DNA of 64,000 bases from Thereva unica (taxonomy: Eukaryota > Arthropoda > Insecta > Diptera > Therevidae): NCBI GenBank assembly GCA_949987705.1, contig OX465281.1, forward strand, positions 220,381,978-220,445,977, read 5' to 3'. Position numbers and translations under genes: made by a program. Under the pieces are notes generated by a model. The model was not told where the DNA came from. It did no database searches and worked only from the letters and a program-made list of their open reading frames with translations. Positions 10,242-23,631 of the stretch are shown piece by piece; the stretch's first letter is position 1, and the number at the start of each line of letters is the position of its first letter.

Positions 10242-11956
10242 ACTTTGTTACACTTTTATTTCATATAATACTTTACAAATTCACGAATACGAACTACTTA
10301 GAACAATATCTATTTTTTTTTGTAGTCCCTGACCTCGATCCCGAGGGATTCAGATTTTGCTGCGGAATTGGATTCCCTAGTCACAATGTTAGTATCCGTG
10401 ACATATTTACTTTTTCCCTGAAATAATATGCGACATTTTCTGTTAAACTTACTTTTGACATTTGTTTGTTACACACCCACTCAGAATGAGCAAAATATGT
10501 CAAAATAATGCTATGGTACAACAACTCAAAAAACCATGTAAATTTTTTTGGCAAAGCAATTAGTACGTTCTTAAACGTTATCTTTTAGCACATTTTAATC
10601 TCAATTATTCTTATGTAAACAACAATGTTGAATAGATTTAACAAACAAATATGTATCCTGTAAATACAATCCGTGTATGTTGTTTCCTTTTTGGTTAACA
10701 ACAATTTGTTTCAGTTTATTACAAGCCACCTTTATTTGTGCACATATAATTATCGGTTCTCTTTGCATTTCTCAATCAACAAACAGAAACAAAACAAACA
10801 TTTAAAAACCTTCATGCGGTATGTATTTCTGCTGTTGTTTTCTTTATTGCATTAAGATGTTATATGTCATCTTACACACTTCCTTGTCCAGCGCTGGATA
10901 ATTCCATAAATAAATTAAAATTACTTGAAGTTTAATATCTCAGGAAATTTCTTTTCTTTTCATCTTGTCGCGACGGAAAATAATGAAACAAAAATAATTT
11001 TGTCTTTATTCGAATTGATTTAAACAGCTTCCAAGTAACAAAACAAACAACCCCCAGATCATTCCTGAGTAATAATTTAGGATATTTTATTGGTGGCCCC
11101 AGACTTATTTACATTATTAACGCGTCGATTACCAAAAGCAGAAATATAAAAATTCTATCCTAACAATTTCTTGTTTATAAGAGCAAAAGGCTTGAGTGTT
11201 TTTCAGAGTATTTTTGAGTGTTTACTCAGAAGTTCATTGGCCAAGAGGTGAAAACAATATTGATTTTTATTTTATTAAAATCCGCTCTGATCCTACTAAA
11301 ACTCCAGTAACCACAAGGAGCATAATTTGACATTATGCAACCGTTTACGACAGGGGATTTCGCGTCGATCCATCACTTTTTATGGCCGTAGAAAATTACA
11401 ATCAGAACACCATAAATTTCGCGAATACTTCCCTGGCAGCGAGAACCAGTAAAACAAGAACACCTCACCTTGGGGATTAATCAATATTCAGCTCAGTCGG
11501 TAAAAGTTTGCTGTAGTTTTAAAAAATTTACACAAAAATTTAATGTGACATCATGGAGACGCCACACCAATATTCTTGCTGGTGTACCGAAGACCACCTT
11601 GCTCAGGTGTGGTTGTTGGGCAACCTGCATGAATAATATGCGAATTATAGGAATTATTCGAGAAGTTCCACAAATTCTTGAGATTATTAGATTATTCGCA
11701 AAAATTTATTTACAAAAAAAAAAAAAACCATATGATAGAATTGTGGTATTGAGGTTTTCGGTGTCTGATGATGTACGAATCTATTTTTGGACAGAATTAT
11801 GCGGCGAAATTAAGATACGATCGGTTAACCTTAGCATGGTGACAGATAACAGCCTTCTTATTAATATGCCGAAATATTATGAAACCGGCTCTGATAATGT
11901 CTTTAGATTACTTAGAAATTTAGCGGAAAAGTTTACATGTGGTTTAGTTAAAATTG
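10242..11956. other. No gene recognised
   Basis: This is AT-rich DNA. It contains an open + strand frame of 165 codons at 11470-11967, the longest in this stretch. It has no recognisable domain, includes a lysine run from an A-tract, and ends inside the neighbouring MITE, so I do not call it a gene. Confidence 0.5.
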
Positions 11957-12340
11957 TTAACCCTTAGCTGACCCACTTCGATTTTGTAACATAACTGCAC
12001 CCCATGCACCCCACGCAAAAAATCATTTCCATGAATAATATGCAATATCGACGGTTAAAAAAATTCAGTGGGGTTCTTTGACAACTCTTTTTTATGTTGC
12101 AATAGCTGAGAGATTTTTTTATTGCTTCAAAAAATAATAGTTCCTATATTTTTTGAATGTGTGGACTCCGGCAACAGCGTAAAATCTCTGAACATAACAC
12201 CATTTAACACAAGTTAAACTTACAACCTTCAAGGTACACTAAATGTGCCCACACATATTATTTTCAAGAGTTAAATCATGAAAAACGGTTTCTTTTAGGC
12301 CTGTGGTGCCCCTGCACCCCCAGGTCCAGCTAAGGGTTAA
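11957..12340. mobile_element. piggyBac-like MITE with TTAA ends
   Basis: The element body is 11961-12336. Its left end is CCCTTAGCTG and its right end is the exact inverse CAGCTAAGGG. Both are immediately flanked by TTAA (11957-11960 and 12337-12340). TTAA target sites with ends starting CCC are the hallmark of the piggyBac superfamily. Subterminal GCACCCC words occur near both ends in the same orientation. At 376 bp with no ORF it must be non-autonomous. Confidence 0.75.
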
Positions 12341-13514
12341 CTTTTCGTTTGAACTCTTAGATATAGGAGTTTGGAAATACAGGCTTGTGGAAGATTGCGC
12401 CAAAATCGAGTTTTTCTATTTGTACAAATTCTTACACTAAAGTTTTTGCTAGCTGTGGGGGATGTGGGAGTAAGTCGATTTAAATTAAGTCAGGGCTTTT
12501 TAGATACATTCCAAATATTCGTCAATGAGTCAGTGAATCCTATTATCTCCGATAAGCACAGTGTTTTACTTTGAGAACTCCGACAAGGATATTTCCAAAT
12601 AGCAATATGCAAATTGTCTACTGAGCACTAGACAGCCATTTTTTTTTTAAATTTAACGAATATGTTCTCTGGCGAGTCGTATCGAATCGTTAACCAACTA
12701 TATATTCAGCTACCAACGAAGGTCTAGAACCCTTTCTAGCATTAAGTTCTTGCTATGACACCTACGACACAACCTCGGACAGGACAGAAACTTGCGAAAC
12801 TTAAGGCAAAGATATCTACAATTACCCCGTTTATGACTAGGTTGAAAAGTTGAGTCGAGGTTGAGTTGAAATTTCGACCACCGTATATAATGCCAAGTTA
12901 GCTTCACTTTGGGTTGAAATAGAGTTGAACTGAAATCAAAACATAACCTAAAATTTTTGTGTGAAATTCTCATTTATCGATATGTAAAAACTCGGAACGA
13001 AATATTTTTTTATTCCTGTACAAGCAAAAACACCGAAGATAAAACTAACGCCAAAGGCGGACTTCCCGTATGGTAAACAAACAAAACAAATGCCACTTCA
13101 ACCCAATTACAACTTAACCAGTGTATATGAGGCGAATAATCAACTCGGCCTAGGCGGAAGAACTGAGTTGGGTTGAGTGGATCCAGTTTCAACTCTACTC
13201 ACGTTTAAAATTGGGTTGAACGGGGTAAATAAAAACAAGAACAGGAAACAGAGACGGAAAATAAATGTGCCAGAATTAAAAAAAGAGCAAATTTGGGATG
13301 AATATGAGAACCTACTAGACGTAATGCCTGCACTCCATTACTTTCTATATGAAATTTGTTGTTGTGGTTTCTGCTTTAGAGCTGACGTCACTAGGGGACT
13401 CTTTAGCGGCTAGTTTAGTTTAGTTTAGGGTAGTTTCCCGATTTTTACTTAATTCTGATAAAAGAGTTCGAAGTTAGGCATAAAAAACTGCACCGAACAA
13501 ATTGCTTTATTGTC

Positions 13515-13640
13515 CTGCAATTGATAGAGGACCGGTGGATGAGCGAGTAAGGTGTCGATCCAGCGTAGCCATGCAGCCGGCTGTGGATACGTTAGCATTG
13601 CAGGTTCAAACCTCGGTCGACAGGTAGTAGTTGACTTTTA
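13515..13640 (+). ncRNA. tRNA-like SINE head or tRNA pseudogene
   Basis: A possible pol III A box lies in GGATGAGCGAGTAAGG, and a B box GGTTCAAACC lies about 70 bases downstream. The spacing is like that of class II (Ser/Leu-type) tRNAs. GACCG and CGGTC could pair as part of an acceptor stem. The T stem is poor, so a functional tRNA is unlikely. A SINE head or pseudogene fits better. No second copy was found in the window. Confidence 0.35.
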
Positions 13641-16499
13641 TTGCACTAACTCTTGCTTCGAAAATTGTTTTCATTTCTTTGTTAGGCTTATGCTCTTAAT
13701 ACATCACCCACACATGTTGGCACAGTCTTCAAAAGTGATTCTTCTTTCTAAATGCATTCTGATTGGATTAATGTTATTAAGAATTGCAAACAATTATTTC
13801 TTCCTTTTTTGTGTAATCACGAGATTGGTTTTTTCTTGAAGTCGGTTTTTAAACCTTTATTTAGTGTATTGTATTATGGTGTTGTATCGTGTAAGGTGCT
13901 GCCATTCGTTTTTTTCGCGAGTGAAGTCAAGCGCAAACTGATAGAATGCATTTATTAGAATAAAAGATGTTTAACCAGCACACCACATAGTCAAGCAAGA
14001 AGTGATGGAAGAGATTAAAAAGCCCTGGGAAATTTTAGACACAATAAAAAAATTAAATTCGATCAAATCGTTAGTTTTTTTATATAGTGTTTTGGTGACC
14101 AAATTTGGGTAACGGGCTTTCCCACTAGTACTTATAATCTGACCAAAATACCGTTTCTTACAAATTTACCAATAGATCTTCTGTTCGCTGAATCATTCTT
14201 CTTGTTAGAATTGAAGGGTAAATATCCAGAAGTGCCATGTTTCGTGCACCATGGCCAAATAAAACAAAACTTTTTCATATAAAATAATATCACAACATTG
14301 ATTTGGTATGTTTTCCGTCCATTCGTGTTGTTATATGATTGATTTTGGTATCTATCAAAAAGAGCTGGTATTTTGCAATTGATTTAAAAATGGTTAAAAA
14401 CGTTTCCCTCTAAATCATCCATTTTGAAAGTCCAAGGTCTTAAGTGCTCCTTATTCATGAGTTAGTTCAGTCGGTCTCAGATTAATAATAACAAATAACA
14501 CGATACTTATTATCTTACCATTACATTTCTGCAACATAATTTCATTTTAATTCCACACTGCTCTCCTGCTATTCTCGCACACCGTAAGCTTCTGTCTATT
14601 GCTGGAGTTCGACCAAAAGTTGCCATGGTCCAGCCAACTACCTGGCTGCAACATTTAAATATTTTGCTTGGATAAATCGCTTTCGGCCATGCTCTAGCCA
14701 GCTACATGGCTTCAAGTGACTAGAAAAGGGTGCGCAACAAAAGTGTGCGTGAAGCGAGTTTCTAGTTTTTACCCCAAGCTAAAAAGTGTCAGTCGTGCCT
14801 AAAGAATTTATCACTTCAAAAATAAAATTAAACTCAATCTAAAGCGTTGTGGTAACTTTGATACTGACCGATATTATTACGCTCAGAAACGAATATAGAA
14901 CTTAATGAACGTGCGACTGCATATGTGTTGGCTAGTATCGAGCAGACTAAAACTACATACTAAGAAAGATTTTTTGACCGCTGTATGATCAATATATCAT
15001 GTATAGTTTAAAGAATTCTAGCTTAAGAACTGTAGCTTAAAAACGATCTTAGCTAAACCATCACTCATATTTTATTTTATAAACCGTTGCTCTCACCTCT
15101 AACCTTCACCATCATTCCCATACTGCTAGTGTTAGTTATCAAAAAATCGATTAACCTTTTAAGCTACCATTAGAAAGCATCTGTCAATTTTCTAGCACGT
15201 CGTTTTGCATATTTCGCATACCCACATGGAATTTTAATGATTGATTGCCTATGTCCTTGCACATGAACTGCTCATCTGTCTCAATCTAAAATTCGTGAAT
15301 TTATCATTTATTCCAGCCAATGTCAATGAATTTCAACTAGCCTAGAACAGCGTTATCAAATTTTATCGCAGATCCTCTTAGAATTAAAATAATCTAGGCA
15401 ATTATGTAACCACTAACGACTGGGTTTTCACCGCAATTAATCTTTTCCTTTTTTTCCGAATTCGAAATTCTCTATGTACATCGATAACACAATAAATCTT
15501 GTGAAATTTCATTTAACAAATAGCGAATTGCCTTAAAGGTGATCAATATTCAAAGCGGCCATTAGGTTTCTAGTTTTAGAAAATAACAAAATTCATCTGA
15601 CATCATGAAAGTGTCATCCATTAAAATTCCAGAAACGCCTAGTCGGATTGGCTCAAGCCGAATTAGACTGGCTGAAGAAATCAATTCGCATCGATCACAG
15701 CCAGTATTTTTTTTTATGAATGTGTGGCAAAATAGCGTTCATTTTGAAGGCCACGCAAATCGGGTCATAGAGCAATTTAAGAAGAAAAAAAATAACGTGT
15801 GTAAAATTTTATCTACAGGTATTTGCAACGTGCACCGTGTCGTAGTCAGCCGGAACGCAACGTCTTGCTCTGGCCACTGAAATATTCAATTAATTCGGGG
15901 AAAGTGAAAGCGGCGAGTTGGTTGGTATGCTAAAGCTAATTAACACTGAAGGTTGCCGCCTTGTCACCAAGTCTCATTAGACATTAATCACAGCAGAATG
16001 CCCAAAATAAAATTAAAATGGCACAAAGTCGCTCTGCAAAACGATCAATGGCGAAACGTATCCAGCGAAGCGCTTACGATATGAATACATCCATCCATAC
16101 TTATATCGCACCTACTTACCGCGCGCGATATTTGGTCGGGTCTCCGCTAAAGCATCCAACTACGGCGCGACCACATTATACCTACGTTCACATATATACT
16201 GTCGGCTGACGTGTCTGGAGGAGCTCCACAAAGTAGTGCTCCAATGTTGAACAATTCCCTTCTAGGTTAGAGGCAATCGCCTCCATCTTTTTGGGTGTGA
16301 ACTGTGGAACATGGAAACCACAGCCAAGAAACGGAATTCTTAGAAGCGAACGGCGAACGAATGGAATTATGTTGCAATGCGCGCGGTGTGCACGAACGCG
16401 GCCTGCAATTACTGTTATGAGATTTGCTGCATTACTTTTTAATTATGGCGAATTTTTTACATTTTAATTAATTTCTTTTGTTTTGTTTTTTTCTTGCAG
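13641..16499 (+). other. Upstream region / probable intron of the MH2 gene; no feature recognised
   Basis: AT-rich sequence without recognisable domains or long repeats. Because the exon at 16500 begins with a splice acceptor, this stretch is probably the 3' part of an upstream intron. A pyrimidine-rich tract (TTTTGTTTTGTTTTTTTC) immediately precedes the acceptor. I could not locate the upstream exon or promoter. Confidence 0.4.
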
Positions 16500-16647
16500 T
16501 GTGGGGAAAACACTTTCACTTGCACGAGTTATGGTATCGCGCCGAAAGATTCTATCCAGATCTAGGGATGATCTAAATCTGGACCAGACCTTCGTACAGC
16601 AGGAGGAGGAAGAGGATATTTGGTATCAGAAGGACAAATTATATAAG
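16500..16647 (+). CDS. First coding exon of a Smad-like MH2-domain protein (Expansion/Rebuf family)
   Basis: The exon starts after TTCTTGCAG and ends at the donor GTATGT (16648). The ATG at 16531 has a purine at -3 and G at +4. It opens a 39-codon stretch starting MVSRRKILSRSRDD and ending WYQKDKLYK in phase 0. The frame is also open upstream to the acceptor, so a start in an earlier exon cannot be excluded, but the basic MVSRR start is the natural choice. Joined to the exon at 32295 it leads directly into an MH2 (Smad C-terminal) domain. The N-terminal RSRDD/EEEED segment, the WYQKDKLYK junction and the MH2 start fit the insect Expansion/Rebuf proteins, which act in epithelial cells to time chitin deposition. 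That family call is from memory of its motifs. An acidic EEEED run precedes the domain. Confidence 0.75.
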
Positions 16648-17842
16648 GTATGTTTTATTGTTAAATTATTTATTAGGCATAAATCGCTGCGAGGGATTTA
16701 TATTTCTGGTACTTATTTAGTAAAAAACGCACAAGCCTGTTTCTTTCTTTGAATTAGTTATAAGGTACACAGGTACAACCGTCGCCACTATGTCTCAAAT
16801 TCATAGGATCTTGACCTCCTGCTACAGTGCCGCAATATAGCTATTTTTACGACGGAGTGGTGTAAATCATACATTGGTTTAGCAACAACGAATGTGTATG
16901 ACGCCCAGTCTAATGCCGTCCATGCCGGAGCAGTGAGGCTTACGGAATCACCGAACCTCCGTATTTGCTTTCTTTGCGGAACAGGAGACTTCGGCAAAGC
17001 TGCCTAAATAATAAATACATAAATGGCCCTAGGTGCGTCGAAGGGTGGACAACATTCCACCGAAAAGCTCCTGCGATTGATTTCGCTACCATCTAGCGTT
17101 CCAACTTAGTGATTTTACTACTAGAACTGGTAGTTTAGGCTTGCCTTTAGTGGGAAAAGATCGTATCTAGTGGCTAGTGGTTGGTAAGAGGAAAGTATTC
17201 AAGTATACAAAACTAATGCACTTAACCATAATAAGATATCAATTACTACTGGCCTAATGATTCACTTAAATAAAAACCAAGAGTTTATTGCCAAAGTTGA
17301 TGAACAGTGGCGACATTTTCTGAAGTGGAATGAAACCAAAAATACCAACAAATTTTCGAATGAGGTTTTACAGCTTAAAGACGTATCAGTGACTCGATTT
17401 ACTAAATCTGTCACCCTTTATAACAACGTCATTCATGTCATGGTTCGTAGCTTAGTTCGTAGAATAGAAAAAGGATAGGATAGGTTAAAGGAAGTTTAGG
17501 TATGCATGAGGAGGTGGCGCTGAACCTCGAGTTTAAGCTATTGATGTATGAATTCGGAGGCGACCGTCGGGGTTAGCGGAAGATATCCTCGTTGGAGTCT
17601 TACGCCTACTGAAAATGGTTGATTTCGACAACCAGCTCACAAGGGCTTTGACGCCGGCAGTGCCAGATTACCAGGCGGAACAAGCAGGTGTGTCGTCCGC
17701 TAGGTAAAGACTCAACCTTAGTGGAACTTTGGTACCCCAATTAACTAGTTAAGACCCCAAGACTCGTTATTCGAGCCATGTATATCTTTGGAGTGCCGGC
17801 TTCATATACCTCAGTTTAATAATGTTCAATTCAATCCACATA

Positions 17843-18130
17843 GCTTCACCGGCTAAAGTTCAGCTATGTTCAGTTCGTACTTTTAAAATAGTGGTTGCTT
17901 TTTTGCCAGAAGTTAGAAATACAAAAGCTTACTGGAATGGCATTCGTTTTTTCCAGTTGATTACTCGCATTTGAGCGAGCTTTTACGTTTAACTTCAGTT
18001 GGAGTCCAATTGGGCGAACTGAGATCTCTATTTTCCTCAGTTTAATATGTGGAAATTGTAAGCGAACTGAGGTTATTTTAAATTTCAGTTCACCAATTTG
18101 CTCGAATTTGGGCAGTTCGGCCGGTGAAGC
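17843..18130. mobile_element. Possible MITE with 11-bp inverted ends
   Basis: GCTTCACCGGC at 17843-17853 is inverted as GCCGGTGAAGC at 18120-18130. The next bases still pair loosely. The interior repeats GCGAACTGAG-like words. The size (288 bp) suits a MITE, but there is no clear target duplication, so this is tentative. Confidence 0.4.
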
Positions 18131-18569
18131 CAGGATATAATGATAATTGGTCAAAGCAATAATGCTGATTCTATTATTAAAATATTAATATTAATAATAA
18201 TATTTAGTTAGTTTGATTTGTTCAGCTTAAGCAGCGCCTTTTGAACATAAAATTCGAGGAATTTTAGATTAAGTGGAATATCTAGTTATTTTTGGCGAAC
18301 AGGAAATTATTTTAGTGGTTTTAAAAGTCGAATCTGGCGGTCTCTCGAGAAAAGAGTTGCCAACGCTGGTTTCATCAGAACATCGAAAATCATGCAAAGG
18401 TTGACATCCTGGCTTTATAGAGCTTTAACACTGTATTTATGTGTATGGAAACGGCCATTTTTTTCCTGTTCTGTTTAGGTATTCGGCCAGAGAACTGTTG
18501 AATGTGCTTTTTCAGGACATTGGTACTGTTGATTACCGCACAATGTGTCCTAAATGACTAAACTGTAAA

Positions 18570-18870
18570 CTCCAGGGATTAGTTTTTAAACACTTAAAGC
18601 GTTTAATAAGTAAACACTTAAATGTTTAATTAGTAAACGTTTGTAGTGTTTTGGGTTATGAATAATAAAAATTATATCGATAGAACTATTGATCAATATT
18701 ATATTAAAACATTATACTATCATTGCAAAAAGTGAAAAAAAATATAAAATACAAAAAAAAATCCAAGCGCGAATGCCGGTTTTCTTGGGGGTCCCCCGAC
18801 TAAGTACAAACCACTTCCAAAGGTGCTTGGTTTCTGTGATAGAACCAGATGCGGTTTACTGAATAACCCC
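18570..18870. repeat. Dispersed repeat B, copy 1
   Basis: This ~300-bp segment matches 61045-61325. Shared blocks in order are TTAGTTTTTAAA.ACTTAAAGCG, GGTTATGAATAATAAAAA, GATAGAACTATT, ATCAATATT, ACTATCAT.GCAAAAAGTGA, CCCCGACTAAGTACA and GATGCGGTTTACTGAATA. A third, shorter copy lies near 37190-37290. No ORF is shared. The ends are undefined. Confidence 0.7.
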
Positions 18871-19442
18871 ACTTTACTAAAACTGTAAAAGTGAACTTCC
18901 AGAGTTATAAGTCACTTAAACATCGAAATTGTTTATAACTTCAAAAAAAAAGGCCGAAGCATACAAGGCAAACAGGTCCCCCGTTGTTAACAATGGTAGC
19001 AAATGGGCAGGGCAGTTATGATTGTCTGAGCTTAAAAAGATGTTGGTTCGCCAATACTCATGATTAGTTAACACCATCCCCAATCTTCTTCGGAGCAGAA
19101 TTGAGGGATGGGGTTTGATGGTCGGTGGTGGTGGGAAGAGAGGGCAGAGAGAGCGAAGAATTTTGATCTTCATGAGGGTTAGATGGTCGGAGCTTGAAGT
19201 GTCATTGGTTGCCTACGTTTTAATTCGGTAGTCGAAAAATCCATAGTGGTAGGGATTAGGGAACGTGGGAGGGGAGGGGTTGGATAGTCGATGGTTTGAG
19301 GGTCAAAGGGGCGGTTGTTTAGGAAAGCCATTGGCTGAACTGCAAGAATAAATTATCTTACATTCAGAAATCAGATACATCCCCATAGCCCCTTTGGGGG
19401 TGGTTTTTGGAAGGTTCACAAAATGTGGTTAGTCTTTTCTAC

Positions 19443-20330
19443 TTAGGGCTGGGCAGTGACAGAGGAGATGTAGTACACTTTTCCTCGTCCGGATTTGGAT
19501 TTGGATTTTTCGTCCGGATTTTTACAGCTTCTGCAAAAATGGTAGGTCTCAAGATCTAAACGTGTCGCATGCGTCCTTATCAGGCAGGGACCGTTCAGCA
19601 CTCCCATTATAACTGAGAGATCTTGCCTCCCGAGGCTCAGTAGTGAAGTGTGAGTGATCTGACCTGACATCATAAGAGGGACAGGTTGTTTTGGCCAAAG
19701 TTCATTTATTAAGATCCCTCTAATGCATCCTCGCTTGTTGCATTGTGTGCTGTTTGGATCGGAGTTTAAAAGTGACCCAAGTCTTGCCTTTCGTGGAAGG
19801 AGAGTTGCGGTCGTGACAACATTCGTCAACATTCAGAGGTAGTTCTAGTGCTGTTTTTGCAAAAGTGCAGGGCTTTCAGAGCCGCCTGACTATCTTAGAA
19901 GTAGACAATCCGATTCCTATTGCCTTGCCGGTTGATTAGTAGAACAACGTCATGTATGGCTAGAGCCTCCGCTTGGTATACACTACAGTGATCAGGTAGT
20001 CGGAAGGAATCTTCAATTCCAAGAGCTCTGGGGAAAAGGGTCCTACCCCCCTCGAGCCTAGAGCCATCAATAAAGACGTTTGTGGCATCCTGAAAACTGT
20101 GTGGCCTATTTCTCCATTCCCGACGTGAAGGGATGTGGACTCCGTAATTCCTCGTGAAGGTAACCTCGGGTATGAAGGTGTCGGTTTTTGTGGGGATAGT
20201 AACAAAGTTCAGCACCTTCGTGTGCCCTGCCCTGATTCCGACCAAAAATCCAAATTCTTTTATTCTAACGATGATTGCACTTTCCGTTGCCACAAGATTC
20301 AAAGGGAGGAGAAATAACATAACAGTTAGG
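19443..20330 (-). pseudogene. 3' part of an RNase H-bearing LINE (I/R1/LOA group)
   Basis: Minus-strand frames give FIDGSRLEGG (first RNase H aspartate), then SVYQAEALAI (glutamate), then IVYF-stop-DSQAALKAL (third acidic site). A TAA replaces the serine of the usual FSDSQAAL. The WxPGH block is missing, apparently through an internal deletion. A second frame then gives INELWPKQP, LSLGRQDLSVIMGVL and FCRSC, the standard C-terminal tail with a cysteine knuckle. RNase H degrades the RNA of the cDNA hybrid in I-type LINEs. The reverse transcriptase is absent, so the copy is 5'-truncated or eroded. It lies antisense in the intron of the MH2 gene. Confidence 0.8.
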
Positions 20331-22440
20331 GCGTCTATAGGTGTGGAGCGAAGTGCTTCTGCTATTCATAGCACTGTAAACACAATTGGAACCACGACCA
20401 CGGCGGCGGCGGCTGAAATTCGTTGCTGTTCCTTTTATTGTTCTTTTTATATCGTTCCATTGATCGTTCAAGCCTTGTATGTGTGTTTTGACTGGTTCCA
20501 TTTATTCTTACGTTCTGTCGGTTCTCATATTCAGCGCTAGTTTGCTCTTCCTATAATTCTGACACGCTATATTTTCTGATGGATCATATAAATACATAGA
20601 CAATAACATGCAAACTTGAGCATTCCAGTGATACATAATTTGGCACAGGTCGCCCTAGTGCAGCCAAAAATAATTGTAATCACATATGCCTACACAATTG
20701 ATTTTTTATTGGAGGAGGAAGGTCAGGGGTCCGGGGGCCCCTTTATACGGTCGATGGTTCCTAAATATTAGAGACCAATTTCGGATAGCCAGCTTTAATC
20801 CGAAGACAGTCGAGAAGAGAACGACAAAACTGCCAATGACATTTGTAATTATTTACTTCGACAGCTGCCATCCAATACTACTGCGACAGAACGCTGACTT
20901 TAGTGATCCAGCAGGAGTCGTTTTCCTTGCTTGTGTTCGAAAGTATGAGAGAAAAATCAAAGGAAAATCTGTGAAAACTGAAACCAAATAGGAAATGACA
21001 CCAAGGTAAAAGAAATGAAAAGACCAAGGACCATGTCGCTTCAAAGTTTTAAATGATAACTTAGCGCACGTATTTGGTTATCAGTGCATTTTTTGTGAAA
21101 CTATAAAATGCCCACAAACGTCTTTATTTCCCGTATCTATTTTTCTGTTCATTTATAATTTCCTATTAATGGTGTCTGCACTGAATCGAGATTAGAGAAA
21201 TCCATTACAAATGCCCTGAAACGCTCAACTATCCAACAACTAACCAGTTCCGAATTTGTAAAACAACTCTTACTACATTTTACTTCCTTCATTTCGAAAA
21301 ACATACAAGCTACTGCCTCTAAGTAAACAAAGACGATAGCAGCTCATTACTTAGAAAACTGTAAGACAACTCGTAAAGTGTGATAACGAAATAAGCAACA
21401 TAAGTGCAAGCCCCGCCACTGCCCATTACAGGCAACCTATTTCAAGCCATTGGCAATATAACATGAAATATAGAAGGAAAAAATCGTATTAAAAAATTCC
21501 ATTTGATATTAGCAATTCGATTTGTTCAAACTGTTTTGTTTTTTCCTATTTGCATAAAAATATGAAAAACGAGATTTTCCATGAAAATATGTAGAACACC
21601 GACATTCAATAGCATATAAAGCTGTTCCAGCCAAACAAGTACCGTGCAAGTCAGGGAACAACTTTCATTTTCTTGGAGCAACTCGCTTGCTGAAACATGC
21701 AAAACTACAGCAACTGTAATACCGCTCAGCGGCGCTGCTGACAGCACAGACACACTAAAATGCCAAGTTATGTCTTTACCTGTTTCCTGTTTCAACTTTT
21801 GACAAAATAACAACTTCAACACAGCCAAAAGCGAAAGTTTAGGCGAAATACCAGAATTTTGCTTGAGTAAGGCTAAAGCCAAAACACCAAATGGCGACAA
21901 AGTTTTTGAAAAAATAAATTAATTTGCCCCGACGACGCGGTGATAATGGTGGGGGGCTGATACTTTGACATTTCAACTGTGCGAAATGTCAAAAGCTACA
22001 AAATGTTTATCTAACCAAGGGGACAGACTACAACAAAGCAGCGCGCACCTTGCAAAAACTGAAGGAGGATTGGGTTTGGGGCATCTTCCATCTGACTACA
22101 ACTAGTTTTTTCCCATCCATCGTTGCCGACACTTCAAAGTGGAACTGATGATTATTGAGCAAACATAACAGGTTTAAGACTAGGTGCAAATGAGCTCCTA
22201 TTCCAGCGCCAGCTAGCGGGCCTTACGTAATAATCCGCTAACGACTTTTGAAAACGGTCCCCGCAAGTGCGCAAGTCATTTCAGCTGATCCCGTGCATTG
22301 AGGCGATGTGATCTCGCCTTAGGGCCGCAGACGATGATCTATTTCCTGGCCATCGATAATGAACGGTCTGGTTCGCCGCTGGGATGAGCCGATGGAACCC
22401 AGGCTGGGGATACCCTGCAAGAAGATCGCTGGCACCGCAT

Positions 22441-22680
22441 TCAATCAATCAAGATTCCTTCTTTCCCCACGTCTTCTACGGGCTTTCTACTAACAATGCC
22501 GTTATGTACCTTGTGTGTGGCTAACTTTAATCCATAGGCGATGCTGGGTTCACAACCTGGAGATGAACCGTTCAACGGTCTGGATTTAGTTGTCGCCGGC
22601 GAGACTGGTGCAGCTGGTACCAGGGCTTTCACTATTCCCATAACCAGCAATAGTTTTCTCGGCTCTTGGCGCAACGTTTC
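22441..22680 (-). pseudogene. Short fragment of R1/LOA-type reverse transcriptase
   Basis: The 77-codon minus-strand frame contains YGLKLATHKVHNGIVSRKPV. This resembles the conserved palm segment NGLKLA-HKTE-VLISRK that follows the YADD block in R1/LOA-type LINEs. The upstream residues that should hold YADD are not recognisable. No other domain adjoins it. The call rests on this one block and could be wrong. Confidence 0.45.
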
Positions 22681-23631
22681 CCTGAATGAATCTTCGACGT
22701 CTTCGTTTCGATGAAGAGGAATGCCGCCACTTATTATCTATCTACTTTCTTAAGATTCCTATGAAAGCGAAAATGATGAACAGAAGTGGGCGGGCAAGCA
22801 CGGCTGCCGCGAATCAAGATGAAAAATTGCAGACCTTTCCTTTGTGTGGTGCGATGCTGGTGGATAAAAGGGCGTGCAGATGGTATTCAGGAATTTTCGA
22901 TTATTTTTTCCTTACCTTACCTTTCTTTAAATAGTGTGAATTATGAGCTATGAATTACCTTTTTACGCAATGATTTTACATATTTCAGGTGTTGTTTGGT
23001 AGTACGTTCGGAAGGTGGCAGATTTATTGAAGTTTTTATAAGTTTCACTTAAGTGTTGAGCAATGAGTTTTCGGTTTTTGTAATAAATTTTTGATTGGAC
23101 CCCAATTAGCAATGTAGGTGAAGTATTTCGAAAGTTACTAAATATGCCACTAGCCAACTGACTCCATAAAAAATCTTCTTTTTTACTATGTAAAAGTATA
23201 GTATTGAGTACTAGCCCCGGAGAAATAAGCAAAAAACGCACGAAAGGAGGCAAAACTCCAAAATAGCTGGAATTTTTGTAAACAGCTTCCTTGTAACATT
23301 TTATAAAATAAAACATGGCCGCCGGAGATATCGCGTTTTACCCGAGTTTTCCATGTACCTATCTCGGTTTCTATAGGTCAAAATGTTGGCAATGAATTTC
23401 TCTACAACTTTAGTTCTCACAAAGAAGTTGACCCGATTAATCCTTTGAAAGTTATTCAAGGTCAAAGTTTCCGAAAATCCTTTTTTAGCCAACATTTCAC
23501 TCCAAAACCGATATTTTAGAAATTTTTTTTTCGATCTGTCAATGCGAAACATTATTGCCTACAAAGACAAGTTCTCTTGTCATTTTTTCGAAAATGTAAC
23601 CCTTTCGAAGTTATTCAAGGTTAAAGTTTGC

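Noticed and set aside
11470..11967. 165-codon plus-strand ORF
   Set aside because: No domain or conserved motif, contains a lysine run from an A-tract, and its end lies inside the piggyBac-like MITE. Likely chance.
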